This document shows positions 33,304 to 46,589 of a stretch of 64,000 bases of DNA, one piece after another (within the stretch, counting starts at the first letter, position 1; every line of letters starts with the position of its first letter). The position numbers and the translations under genes were made by a program. The DNA is from Manihot esculenta (taxonomy: Eukaryota; Streptophyta; Magnoliopsida; Malpighiales; Euphorbiaceae). Below the pieces are notes generated by a model. It was given only the letters and a program-made list of their open reading frames with translations. It was not told the origin of the DNA and ran no database searches. Where the stretch lies: positions 21,577,890 through 21,641,889 of the forward strand of contig NC_035176.2 in NCBI RefSeq assembly GCF_001659605.2, given 5' to 3'.

Positions 33304-35617
33304 TGTAACGACCCGGAAACCGGTACCCCTCTGTAACGGCCCGAACCATCACTGGCACTAGGATCCAGATCGGCTTAAGGCCGCCGAGACCCGTAGCAAG
33401 CCGACTATACTCTCTGTGTACCTGATAAATCCCATACATGATACAAAGATACTCAACAATCCTGTAAAACTCTGTAGGCTTAACTACTGCTACTCAGATA
33501 TATCAATCTGAAATGGCCCTCAGGGCCTATACCAGGGACTACTATCTGCTGTGGATCAAGGGATTGAAACCCTTTTACTCTGTAACACAATCCACTGGTA
33601 TCACATCAAAGCCATACATTAAGCCTAACTCACACATTTCTCATCAAGAAACGTAAAACAGGATTCATGTACAAGGGATTAATCATCCATCACACTATAG
33701 CAATGATACTAGGAAAAGCACAAGTCTATCCAGTATACGACAGTACATATCTATACATTACATTACATTACAACTACTCTTTTAATTACATCATGTCCAC
33801 TACGCTATTACAACCATACATTCATGCATCACTTTCCTCTGTACTCTTCCTGACTTTGACTTCCCATAGCTATCTCAGAACCTGCAAAACTGGGGTTAAG
33901 GGAGTGGGATGAGCTCTATAGCCCAGTGAGGAGGAACAGTAAAACAGTTCATTAAGTACATGTTATCATGAAATGCGTCACATCACAAACAAATCATCAA
34001 ACGGATGAATTTGTCACCTATAGCCCCCTACTATAAACAAATACCCTACTTGCTAGGGAGGCAGAGCCATCACCTAGACTTCTATGCCCAACTGTGCTAG
34101 GGAGGTAGAACCATCACCCAGTCTTCTCTGTACTGTATCATATCACAACAAATCCAATAATGCTAGGGAGGCGGAGCCGTCACCCAGTCTTCTCTTATGC
34201 TGTATGTCTATCTGTAACTGAGTACCAGGAGCGACCTGGACTATCCAGGAGCGACCTGGAATGGCTATCTCATGCCATATCTCTGTCGTAGTATCTTATC
34301 TCATGTCAAGGGCTAAGGATCATCCAACGTTCATCCACACCACAACAACAACTTATGCAATGCATCAAATTCGTGGATTCTAATGCAATACAACCTATTA
34401 CATAACATGGCATTTTATGATGCATGGATCATGCTAGAATCGTGTCATTTCTCAAAATAAAATATTCAGTTTAGTTCCACTCACCTCTAGCCAATGCTGG
34501 CTAACTCTGGGCCAACTCTAACTCTGGAGCCTCCTCGGTTCCTCGGTCCAATCCTACACAGATGGACGTAAATGAGGTACCAAACATACTCTAACATAAC
34601 TAGGAACATCTCTCCAAAAACCCTCTAAAATATCACAAAACATGCATGCAAAACAAGCAAAGGAAGGCTGGACAGGGCACCTTCGGCAGCACCTTCGGCG
34701 GCCGAATGTCTCCTCCAGAGACGAAAGTCAGGCATGTTCGGCGGCCTAACTTGGACTTTCGGGGGCCGAACCTGAGTTTAGCCAGAACTCAGTTTCGTGC
34801 ACAAGGACGCCTGCCAGTCCCTCCATCACCTGTTCAGACCTCAACACATGCATTTAACCCTTCTAAAACATGCATAAACACTTCAACAAGCCTAAGGGAG
34901 CTTCAAATAACTTTAAACTCCAACAAACAAGCTCACAAGACACACATCAAACATAAAGGATTCATAAACCCTATGATGCACATCTCATGCAAACTCATGC
35001 CTAGCTCCCTTTTCCCTTTACAAAACTCATAAAAACATCATAAGAACCATGGATCAACACTTACCTCTTGAAGAACAAAGGCTGAGATGATCCAAACTCA
35101 AAGATATGGAGAAACCAAGCTTCAAAAGCTTCAAACTCCAAAACCTTGTTTAAAGCTCACAACTCTTCAAAACAAGGGTAAAACTCATTACAACCGTGAA
35201 AGATTTGAAGAAAAAACCATGAAAATACTTTAAGGAGATCAAGACCTCACCTAGGTCAGAAGGAGAGAAGAAACCTCCTCCTTTTTCTGCCACTCGGTGC
35301 CCTTATAGATGAGCAACCGCCTCAGGTTCGGCTGCCGAATCGCATGCAAAACTATGCAACTTTCGGGGGCCGAACATAACCTTCGGGGGCCGAACATTGG
35401 GCACTTTAGGCGGCCGAACTTAACCTTAGGGGGCCGAACATGGCAAAATGCCTCCTTGGCCATATCTCTTCAAAACTCAATCCTTTTCTACGCTAAACCT
35501 TTAAAACACTTGCACATATTTTAGAAAACTTTCTCTTACCCTTCCAGAGACCTCTGACATCCTCGAACTCCCCCGGATGGTAGGAATTCCGATGTCTGAA
35601 TCTAGCCGGGTATTACA
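33304..35617 (-). repeat. 5' LTR of element B
   Basis: It has the same length as 26792-29105. The two differences noticed are at 26907/33424 and near 29010/35522. It carries the same 28-bp terminal extension (33304-33331). Confidence 0.93.
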
Positions 35618-38600
35618 GCTGGAGCATGGACTCCCGTGTCTCCCAAGTGCATTCCTCCAAATTGTGGTGGTTCCACAGGACTTTCACCATCGGGATTTCC
35701 TTGTTTCTTAACTTTCTGATCTGGGTGTCTAGGATCCGTACTGGCTGTTCAACATAAGTGAGATCCTCTTGGACCTCCACATCAGGCTCACTAAGAACCT
35801 TGCTCAGATCTGACACAAACTTCCTCAACATTGAAACATGGAAAACCGGATGGATTCTTTCCATTGAAGCAGGTAAATCTAGCTTGTACGACACATTCCC
35901 AATCTTTTGCAAGATTTCAAAGGGTCCGATGTATCGTGGGGCTAGTTTACCTTTCTTCCCAAAGCGAACCACTCCATTCATTGGAGACACCTTGAGCAAT
36001 ACCAGATCCCCCTCCTGAAACTCTAACTGTCTTCTGCGGACGTCTGCATAGCTCTTCTGTCTGCTGGCAGCAGTCTTGATTCTTTCTCTGATTATGGGTA
36101 CCACCCTGCTGGTGATCTCTACTAGCTCAGGCCCTGCCAAGGCCTTTTCTCCAACTTCCTCCCAGCAAACAGGTGACCTGCACTTCCTCCCATATAAAGC
36201 TTCGTATGGAGCCATCCCGATGCTAGCATGATGGCTGTTGTTGTAGGCAAACTCCACCAAAGGTAGATGCTGCCTCCAAGAACCGCCAAAGTCCAGCACA
36301 CACATTCTGAGCATATCCTCTATAGTCTGGATGGTCCTTTCTGACTGTCCATCAGTCTGGGGGCGGAAGACAGTACTGAAATCCAACCTGGTACCCATGG
36401 CGTTCTGCAGACTCCGCCAAAATCTGGAGGTGAACTGGGGCCTTCTATCTGACACTATCGAAACAGGAACCCCATGCAGCCTGACGATCTCATCCACATA
36501 TACCTGTGCCAACTTGTCCACAGAGTAGCCACTCTTGACAGGAATGAAGTGAGCAGATTTGGTGAGTCTGTCCACAATCACCCATATGGAGTCCACTCTG
36601 TTAGACGCCGCTGGTAACCCCACTACGAAGTCCATAGCTATATTTTCCCATTTCCATTCTGGAATAGGTAGCGGGTTAAGCATTCCAGCCGGCTTCTGAT
36701 GTTCCAGCTTCACCCTCTGACACACTTCGCAGGCTGACACGAACTGTGCCACTTCTTTCTTCATGGCTGGCCACCAATAAACCTTCTTTAGATCTTGATA
36801 CATCTTGGTGGCTCCGGGGTGAATGCTGTATCTTGCATTATGAGCCTCCCTCATAATGTCTCCTTTTAGCCCTATGTCATCTGGTACACACAGTCGACTC
36901 CCATAGCGGAGGATCCCCTTACTGTCGAATCTGAACTCACTATCATTGCCTGACTGAACAGTCCTGGCAATCTTCACTAACTCCGGGTCCTCATGCTGTT
37001 TCTGAGCCACCTGCTCCAGAAACACGGGTGCTACTCTCATCTGGGCCACTAAGGCACCTGTACCAGACAACTCCATCTGTAGACCTTCCTCAATAAGCTT
37101 GTAGAACTCCTTCACCACTGGCCTCCTCTCTGCCTATATGTGGGATAAACTGCCTAGTGACTTCCGGCTTAGGGCGTCTGCCACGACATTCGCCTTACCC
37201 GGATGATACTGAATCTTGCAATCATAGTCACTCAGCAGCTCCACCCATCTCCTCTGTCTCAGGTTCAAATCTCTTTGACTCAGGATGTACTGCAGGCTTT
37301 TATGATCTGTGAAGATCTCACATTTTACCCCATAGAGGTAGTGCCTCCACATCTTGAGTGCAAAGATTACTGCTGCCATCTCTAGGTCATGTGTGGGGTA
37401 ATTCAACTCATGCTTCTTTAGCTGCCTAGAAGCATAAGCGATCACCCTCTCCTTCTGCATTAGTACACAACCCAGTCCCACACGGGATGCATCACAAAAG
37501 ACCGTAAAGTCCTCATCACTAGATGGCAGAGCTAAAACTGGTGCTGAAGTCAACCTCTTCTTAAGCTCTTCAAAACTCTCTTCGCACTGGTCGGTCCACA
37601 CAAACTTCTGATTCTTCCTGGTTAGTCTGGTCAGAGGAGCTGCTATTTTCGAGAAGTCCTGAACGAACCTCCTGTAGTAACCTGCCAAACCCAAGAAACT
37701 CCTGATCTCCGTCACTGAAGTGGGTCTAGGCCAGTTAGCCACAGTTTCTGTCTTCTTGGGGTCTACCTCTATCCCATTCTCTGACACTACATGCCCCAAG
37801 AACGAAATGCTCCTCAGCCAGAACTCACATTTAGAGAACTTGGCATACAAGCCATGTTCCCTCAAAGTCTGCAAGACCAACCGCAGATGATGGGCATGCT
37901 CCTCTGCATTCCTGGAGTACACCAAGATATCATCTATGAAGACAATAACGAAGTGATCCAGGTACTGGCTAAATACTCTGTTCATGAGATCCATGAATGC
38001 TGCAGGGGCGTTTGTTAACCCGAACGGCATTACAAGGAACTCAAAATGCCCATATCTGGTCCTGAAAGCTGTCTTTGGCACATCTTCATCCCTTATCCTT
38101 AGCTGATGGTACCCCGATCTTAGATCTATTTTGGAGAAACAACCCGCTCCTGCTAGCTGGTCGAATAGATCATCGATCATGGGCAGAGGGTACCTATTTT
38201 TGGTAGTGACTTTGTTCAACTGCCTGTAGTCGATACAAAGTCTAAGGGATCCATCCTTCTTCCTCACAAACAAGACCGGAGCACCCCAAGGTGAGGTACT
38301 CTGTCGGATGAAACCCTTTTCTACCAGCTCTTGCAACTGCTCTTTCAACTCCTTCAACTCGGCTGGGGCCATCCTGTAGGGAGGGATAGAGATCGGTCTA
38401 GTTCTAGGCATCAACTCTATCTCGAACTCTATCTCCCTAGCAAGTGGTAAACCTGGAAGCTCATCCGGAAAAACATCCTGAAACTCTCTGACAACTGGCA
38501 CCGAGGCCGGCTCCCTGACCTGACTGTCTAGCTCTCTCACATGAGCTAAGTACCCCTGACATCCCTTCCTAAGCAACCTACGAGCCTGAAGAGCTGATAT

Positions 38601-40831
38601 CAGACCTCTAGGCGTGCCCCTCTTGTCTCCTCTGAAGACGACCTCTGACCCGTTCTGATCTCTGAACCTGACTACCTTGTCTCTGCAGTCCAAGGTAGCA
38701 CCATGGGTAGATAGCCAATCCATCCCTAGAATGACGTCAAAGTCTATCAAATCTAGAACCACAAGGTCGGCGGAGAGGCATCTTCCCTCAACAAAGACTG
38801 GACTGTACTGGCAGACTGACACTGCCACTGACGGGTCACACTTGGGTCCACTGACCCATAGGGGACACTCTAACCCAGAGACTATCAGACCCAACCTCTC
38901 AATGGCTCTCGGAGCAATAAATGAATGAGATGCACCCGGGTCCATTAATGCATACACATCAGAACACCCAATGACGAGATTACCTGACACCACGGTGTTG
39001 GATGTGTTAGCCTCCTGCTGTGTCATGGTGAAGATCCTGGCTGGAGCTGATGGACCTTCACCTCGGGAACCAGAAGAAGAGGCTGCCCCTCTCCCTCTCC
39101 CTCTGCCACTGCCCTGAGTTGTGGCTGGAACTGCTGGCTGTGCCACACTACCAGAAGCTGTCTGCTGGGGCTGGCCCATAAAAGGCGCTCTAGGACACTC
39201 CCGAGCTATGTGTCCCTCCTGACCACATCTGAAACATGTATTAGTCCCAGCTCGACACACTCCCATGTGCGGTCTTCCACATCTCTGACATTCTGTACCA
39301 TCTGAGCCTGAGCTCGAGCCACCGCCAAATCTCAGACCGGATTTCAACTTGTTCCAAAACTTATTCTTCTTCGGCTTCCTGGTGGTGTTATCCCACCTCT
39401 TCTTACCTGAGCTCTGAGAAGAGAGACCTGGCCCTCATCTGCCTGGGGTCTTAACCCCTGAAGACTGGGTCACTGACTGCTTCACTGACCCCTCAACTAT
39501 AGCACTTGCTTCCATTCTTCGAGCCATATCCACCACAGTGTGGAAACTTTCCCTCTCAGCTGACTGAATCAACGAGGAGTACCTGGAATGCAGCTTCATA
39601 ACATACCTCTTGGCTTTCTTCGTATCTGTATCTAGAGCTTGCCCTGAAAAAGGCAATAGCTCCAAGAATTTATCCGTGAACTCCTCTACACCCATGTGCT
39701 CTGACTGCCTCAGTTGCTCAAACTCAATCATCTTCAGTTCTCTGGAACTGTCTGGAAAAGCCCATCCAGCGAACTCATTCGCAAACTCTTCCCATGTCAT
39801 ACCGTCTAGTCTCGGGTCCACATAGCACTTGAACCATTCCCGTGCCTTCTTGCACTTTAAAGTGAACCCTGCCATCTGAATGGCCCTGCTGTCACTTGCC
39901 CCTAGCTCATCAGTTATTGTCTTTACCACTCTCAGATACTCAAAGGGGTCATCCCCTGACTTGTATTTGGGAGCATCTAGCTTGAGGTAATCTGTCATCT
40001 TTACCTTGCTCCGATCAGCTGAGCTAGGTCTAGAAGGTTGAGTAACTGGGGCTGCTGGTTCTGTAGGTGGTGGAGGTGGAGGTGCAGCATTCCCCGAGGT
40101 GGGGTTTGCCGGGTTTGGATAGAAGGGTGAGGGTGGATAAGCTGGGTACTATGTGTAAGGTGGATAGAAAGGTGGATAAGGCATGTAGGTAGGGTAGGGG
40201 TTAAAGCTGGAGTAATCCGATGTACCCCCCATCGGATACCCTGAACCCTGTGGGAAGGGTGGATAATGGGGTGGAAAACCATACCCCGAGGCCGGAACGC
40301 CTCCCTGAGACTCCCCTGTCCCTTCTTCCTCCATGCTCACATCCAGGTTCCCATCCCTCCTCTGCTCCTCTGCCATAACCTCCCTCACATCTGAAGAACT
40401 TCCTCCTCTATCTGTCCCCCTTCTGCTAACATCACAAGACCTTCTAGGGTCCCTTGACACTCTTTCTCTGTTGGCTCTACAAGACATTGCCCTAGGCAAT
40501 GTAGGAGGACGGGCGCTCGTGCCCTCATCCTTAGGTGGCACTCCAGTCAATCGTGCAGATCGACGAGTTCCTCTCATCCCGTTTTCTGAAAAACAGTACA
40601 CATCATACAAACATCAGCATCATATGGTTCATATGGGCACACATGAACCCTCATCACATATACATCATTCATATCATAGCATCAATGCACATGTATAAAA
40701 TCATGGCATTTCACATCATCATACAAGACAGGACTCCACATCCTATCCTAGTGGACATGCTCTTCCTATTGTGCTTGACCTTCTAGAACATCTATGAGCC
40801 CGACACTCTAGGTTCGACCATATGAAACTAG

Positions 40832-40844
40832 GGCTCTGATACCA
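40832..40844 (-). promoter_or_regulatory. Primer-binding site of element A (initiator tRNA-Met)
   Basis: The minus strand TGGTATCAGAGCC begins 3 bp after the 5' LTR end. It is perfect for initiator tRNA-Met. Confidence 0.9.
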
Positions 40845-40847
40845 TTC

Positions 40848-43073
40848 TGTAACGACCCGAAAATCGGACCGCTACCGGCACTAGGATCCAGATCGGCTTA
40901 AGGCCGCCGGGACCCGTAGCAAGCCTGACATAACCTGTAAACCTGTATAATCCCATACATGATCAACAACATGCATAAAAATTTAAACTTTTCTTTCATT
41001 CATTCCTCATACACCAAACTCAACCTGTGCATGCACTAAAACATAATCATAAACTTGACCCCTCTGTGGGATCTCGTCAATGCCCCAATGGGCGATATAC
41101 ATGTGTTGAGTTGGCTAACATCTGTATCATCAAATATCTAGGATCATGCATCAACAAGGGATTTCAATACTCATAGGGTCAAGCACATCTATAACCTCAA
41201 TACATAACATACTGTAATCTCTTACATTAAATCATAGTACAACTGTCATGTCCACAATCTAACTATTACATAAACATGCTTCAAAACTCTGGCTAACCTC
41301 CTGGTCTACCCTGTACCTGCACATCTGGGGTTAGGGGAGAGGGGTGAGCTACAAGCCCAGTGAGCAGAATAGTGAAATCATATATTAAAATTTCATGCTT
41401 TCATGAAATGCAACACATCACAACAAATCACATCTCGGATGGTATTGTCACCTATAGTCCTCTACATAGTCCAACTGTGCCGGGACGTAGAATGGGTACA
41501 ACCGGTCTTTCTCTTAACATAACATATCATAACATACCAATGTGCCAGGGACGTAGAATGGGTACAACCTGGACTTTCTCTTACATCGTGCCAGGGACGT
41601 AGAATGGGTACAACCTGGACTTCCATACCATATCATGCCATAACAACATCATACCATATGAGGACTAAAGGATCATCCAATAACCAATCCACATCAACAT
41701 CATAAATGCAATGCAACATATTCGTGGATACTAATGCAAACAACCTACTATATCTCATGGCATTCATGATGCATGGATCATGCTCAAAATTCATATTTCA
41801 TTTATTTTAAAACTTAAGGTTCATTCCACTCACCTCTGGCTAGCTCTGACAAACTCTGTAGCAGCTGGCTCACTGCTGGGGTCCTCGGTTCCTCGGGTCC
41901 GAACCTACACAGGTGGACTCCAATGAGGGACCAAACATACATAAACATGACTCTAATATACTCCCCAAAAACCCCCTAAAACATCATGAAACAATCACAT
42001 AAAAACATGCAAGAAGTGGCTGGACAGGGCACTTTCGGCGGCAGGTTCGGCGGCCGAAAGTCCCTCCAGAGCCGAAAGTCAGGCAGGTTCAGCGGCACCT
42101 TCGGCGGCCGAAACTCCCAGACAGAGGCGAAACTCATGCATGTTCGGCGGCACCTTCGGCGCCCAAAAGTCCCAGACAGAGACGAAACTCTCCTTTCGGG
42201 GGCAACTTCGGCAGCCGAAGGGCCTGCCTCACCAGCCATGTTCGGCGGCTGAAAGCTCCTTCGGCTGCCGAACCTGGTTTCTGCCAAAGGGCAGAAACTT
42301 TGGCTCCTTTATGCACATTTGCCTCCTAACTCTTCCAACATGCATATAACTCATCCAAATCATGCAAAAATACATACAATGGTTCCTAGGGGCCTCAAAC
42401 TAACTTAAACCCCAACTACAACACACAACAACAACACAAACCAACATACATTGCTCAAAAACACATATAAAACCCATAAACCTAACTATGAGCTAAACAT
42501 GCATTCTACCCCATAAAACAACTTAAAACTTACTTAAAACATATAATGAGCTTAAGATCGGCTCTTACCTCTTGAAGATCGAGAGAGAGGCGACCTAAAC
42601 TCGGAGATCCAAGCAAATGAGCTCCTGAGTTCCCAAAGCTCCAAAACTTGTCTTAAATGCTCAAAACTTGCAATGTGAGGTGAAAACTCAACAAAAATGG
42701 TGGGGATTTGAAGGAAGAACACTAGATTTGGAAGAGGGAGGTCGGAAGCTAGCTATGGCCGAAAATGGGAGAAAGCTCGCCCATTTCAGCTAAGTGACCC
42801 TTTTATAGGTGGCTGGCCAGGCCACGTTCGGGGGCCGAAAGTGCTTCCGCATGCATGCCATGTTCGGCAGCCGAACTTGACTTTCGGCGGCCGAACCTGG
42901 GTTTTCCTCCAAAGACTTTTCATGCAAAAACTCATTTAATTTTCATACTTAAAACCATGAAATACCTTAAAACATTTTATGAAAACATGTTTCTACCCTA
43001 CTAGAGGCTTCCGACATCCGAGATTCCACCGGACGATAGGAATTTCGATACCGGAGTCTAGCCGGGTATTACA
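40848..43073 (-). repeat. 5' LTR of element A (complete)
   Basis: It is 2226 bp, TGTAATACCCGG to GGGTCGTTACA on the minus strand. A cctataaaagg TATA box is at about 42799-42809. Hairpin motifs lie upstream of it (42832-42895) and in a downstream cluster (42029-42275). A three-copy repeat built on gacgtagaatgggtacaacc lies at 41475-41620. Confidence 0.93.
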
Positions 43074-43518
43074 ACAGCAACCTTTAAATCTCCAAATGGT
43101 CCATATCCACAATCAATAAAAAGTTTCAAAAAGTATCTGTAACTCCAAAATTCATGTATGTTAGCTATATCCATTTATTTTCTACACATCAAGCTTCATA
43201 ATTAATATAAATATAAAAAATATAGCATACTAATAACTTGCAACAAAAAGTAACTATTGTTATTTTTTTATCTACCGATTGCTTATTTCTGCATTAACTT
43301 GCATTCTCTATTTGAATGGAACATATAAATGAGTTAATTCTATATAAATATGTTATTTGAATATACCTACATAAATATTGGAAAAAATACACCATGTCTT
43401 TCTTGAGTGTCAGCATTTCGCTTTCTTGCTTGCTGCAATTTTAACAAACAATATAAGTATTATAATTATAAAAGATAATTTGATTATACTCATAAAAAAA
43501 TTAAGTTAAATTAATGTA

Positions 43519-46189
43519 TCATACACTGATAGGAACGGTTGCTCTTTCACATGTGTGTTTATTATGCCCAAACTCCATGTAATTTGGACATTTAATAGCT
43601 GCTAATAATTTTTGTTCAGAAGAAGAACATCCACCTTCACCCTCTTCTCTTCTCCTTGCTTTACGAGATCTACCATGTAATCTTTTTAATGGAGGTGGAT
43701 TTATGCATTGCTTATTAGAAGGTGGTTCTAAATCTTTATTAGGCACCAGATGAATTACCCCCTCATACATTTACATGTAAGTTGAAACAGTGTAATAAGA
43801 GTTACAATAATCTTCAATGTTGCCTCTCTTATACCTTATGCACAAAGCAACATGTTTGCAAGAGACGCCACTAATTGTCCACTAATTGCAAGAACAAGTC
43901 CTTTATTATAGTTTGACTGCAAATTTTAAAGGTTTATCACAAACCTTAAACTCGTCATTTCTCCATGGCAACAAACATCAATGTCAACTCTCACTTATAA
44001 TCATATTAAGGAAATTCTTTGCTTTTGGTGTAAATATCATATCCCAGCTACATGCATTTGCATACATTTTGTGCATTCTCACCGTACACTTTTGCCTAAA
44101 AGCTTCTAGTAGTGCTACAATAGGCCATCATCTTATTTTTACTATCCAACTATTGAATGATTTAGTCATATTGTTTGCGAGGTGATTTGTCTTTGCGTCT
44201 TTTCAAAATGAATGACAATACCACTGACTTAATGGAAACTGCATTAACCAGTCATAAGCTAAAGCATCCTTTAATTTTCTTCTTTCATGCATAACTTTCC
44301 AGAAGTGATATCCATGTGTTGCTTTAGCTGCTGCCTAAAATTGTTTCTTCAATCCTAATATTGAGAATTGCCGTTTGAAGTTGTTAAACAAGTGTCTTAC
44401 ACAAAATCGATAACAAGTAATCGGAAAGTGAGTGTTAACAGCTTTAACAATACCCTACAAAGAAGAAAGGATAATTATTGAAGTTGTAAAAAAATAATTT
44501 AATACATTAACAATTAATGAAAGTGAGTTACCTTTTGGCAATCATTCATACATGTGGAAAGCTTATCGTCATTACTATTGCCAATACAATCTTATAAAAA
44601 TGACATAAAGAAGTTCCAACTTGATCCACACTCTACTTTAGCAATACCTATTGCTAATGGGATAACCCCATTATTTCCATCAATACCAATGGCAACTACT
44701 AACACTCCACCATAAGTTTCTTTTAAGTGGCATCCATCAAGTCCGATAAATGGTCTACATCCATATAAGAATCCACTTATGATTGCTTGGAAGAATAGAA
44801 ACATCCTTTTGAACACTCGTGGATTATCCAAATTAGATCTTTACTCAAACTCAAACTTGATAACAGTACTAGGATTGCATCTTTTCAAGTGTTCAACATA
44901 TAGCTCTAGAATCTTATAGCTCTCCTTGTGCGTACCCTCAACCTACAATCTCATTTGATACTTGGCTTTATATAGTGTCCACCAACTAGAATTCACTCCC
45001 CATTTTTTAACCAACTCATTCTGCATCAAATCATATAACATATTAATGTCAGTAGATAATGAGCTAGCTAGCTTATCAGCAATCCACTTGGCATTTGCTT
45101 TCTTGTTTTTCTTTTCCACTAGTCTTACACAAGTATGCTCTCCTTATAAGGTCTTTATCATGAAATTCTTATCGTTTGGGATAATGAACACATGTACTCA
45201 CCCCATTAACTATCGACATTACAAATTGTTGTAACCCTATGTGTATCGTTCTTTTTACGATTTACCTTACACCCTCCCTTCACAGCATAATCATGTAGGG
45301 CACCTCTAAAAGCATTTGCATCCACAAAACAATATCCAATTTCAAAAGGAACATCAACATTACTAGAATGTAGGTATAGTTTCTTATATTATCGATTAAA
45401 ATGGATTTCTTTTGCTTCCTTGTAAAAGATCCACTTACAATATCAGAACTTTCATAAGAAGAAGTTAATAAGGCTGAATTTTCATATTGCAAATTGCTCA
45501 TTCTGTCACTATCTATGGTAATTTCAATTTTCTCATCATCAAGATTTCCTTCTTCATCACTTGAGTCTTCATCTTCCTCCTTACTTTCAACTTCACAAGG
45601 TGTGCCATCATCATGAGCATCAAACCAAACATCTTCATTCTGTGAACCTTCCTCTTGAATATTCAAATTTTCATGTTATTCAGTTGAGGTTGTACCCCTG
45701 TTTCTTAGCATGTATCTACCAACTCCAGTCATTTTCCTACTTTCCGAGTATCAATGCTTCCTTTTTCTAGTGTTGAAAGCAACAACATCACACACATTAG
45801 GAGATGATGGATTATTAGCCTCTACCTCAATAGGTGTATCAATATTTCTAAAAGCATCATCATGACCACTAATGTCTATAACATCTACTGATTGTGTGTT
45901 GCTTTTAGATGACTAGTTGTCCTCCTATTCATGTTATTTATTTCTGCATTAATTTGCCAAATAGGCCTAAAAGGGGAGGATAATTTGCAGCTCCATGTGT
46001 AATTGCATCCATTGCTGAATTGTCACAACCTTCTGCAATAACATCAAGAGCAAACCATTTCTCATAACGGAATAACTCAATCACTGGATTATTCTTATGC
46101 TTATCAAACAAGGCCAAAATGTCATTGTCACACTTCACATGTAACTCACATGCAAAAATAATATCCAAATTGAATCTTAAAGGCATCAT
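43519..46189 (-). pseudogene. MULE (MuDR-type) transposase pseudogene
   Basis: From the 5' side on the minus strand: an N-terminal piece (46189-45938); an acidic region (45666-45400); then, after a frameshift, a MuDR DNA-binding-like block (FRGALHDYAVKGG, near 45290). Next come the DDE core start GCRPFIGLDGCHLKETYGG with its first Asp (44592-44831), a second Asp in a NDCQKGI block, and CVRHLFNNFK. A SWIM finger (CSC...SGVSCKHV) is near 43850-43910, and the C-terminal piece (43519-43770) ends in a degraded zinc knuckle. A 78-bp GT-AG intron at 44455-44532 restores the frame between NDCQ and KGI. Stops and shifts rule out function. Confidence 0.85.
44455..44532 (-). other. Probable intron in the MULE transposase
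   Basis: On the minus strand it begins GTAACTCAC and ends TTTGTAG, 78 bp, AT-rich. Removing it joins two conserved parts of the catalytic domain in frame. Confidence 0.7.
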
Positions 46190-46589
46190 GATAATTAGAA
46201 AACAGCGTAAAGTATGAGTACTTATCTGCTTGCATACAAAAATTCACCTTTGCATTGCCAAACTTCAAAATTAAGGTATACATTAAGGGATTCATAGTTA
46301 TTCCCTACTATAAATAATAAAATAACTAATGTCTATATTGAAATCACAAATATAGCATGTAATGTTTCTTAATTACATATTTAATCAATATTAAACTCAT
46401 AAGTGAGAAGCATAAATGTTATTGATTATACAGGTAAAAAAAATTAGTGATAACATAGGCATTTGAGAGGTTCAAATTAAGTCAGCATGTCAATATATAT
46501 AAACAACATTCATATAACCAAGGATCATGCAATTTTCAATCATGTAATTTTTTTTCCCAACGCAAGAGTAGTGTGCGGCAAACTCAATA

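Larger units (their letters stand above)
26792..35617 (-). mobile_element. Element B: young gag-only chromovirus derivative inserted in A
   Basis: An exact target duplication gctgg (26787-26791, 35618-35622) brackets it. Both LTRs are 2314 bp and I noticed only two differences between them. PBS (33289-33300) and PPT (29106-29120) look intact. The interior holds a long open gag-like ORF plus an old scrambled relic of gag-end, protease and RT, with no RNase H or integrase. It therefore inserted recently but could not have encoded its own enzymes. Confidence 0.95.
26767..40577 (-). pseudogene. Gag-pol polyprotein of element A (chromovirus), three nonsense codons, split by B
   Basis: The likely start is the ATG at 40577 (MRGTRRSARLTG). 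One frame runs to a TGA at 26767-26769 if B (26792-35617) is skipped. The order is: Retrotrans_gag (39998-39435); CCHC knuckle [15 protein letters not shown] (about 39180-39240); protease [10 protein letters not shown] with FIDD; RNase H ([16 protein letters not shown]); integrase with CEVCQ zinc region and D, D-35-E intact (MDF, VSD, SER); GPY/F; chromodomain. Stops at 40149-40151 (TAG), 39435-39437 (TGA) and 37134-37136 (TAG) are the only breaks seen, and no frameshift was found. It is not translatable as one protein. It drove gag-pol synthesis in the live element. Confidence 0.92.
24725..43073 (-). mobile_element. Element A: Tekay/Del-type chromovirus, minus strand, containing element B
   Basis: The exact target duplication acagc flanks it (24720-24724, 43074-43078). 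The 5' LTR is at 40848-43073, with the PBS at 40832-40844. One polyprotein frame of about 1659 residues spans the interior once B is ignored. The 3' LTR at 24725-26730 is truncated on its inner side: about 190 bp of LTR start, the PPT and part of the 3' UTR are missing. Without B, A is about 9.5 kb. Confidence 0.95.

Noticed and set aside
36331..40786. Plus-strand ORFs across the pol and gag region of A
   Set aside because: They are antisense to a clearly homologous minus-strand gag-pol frame and carry no domain of their own.
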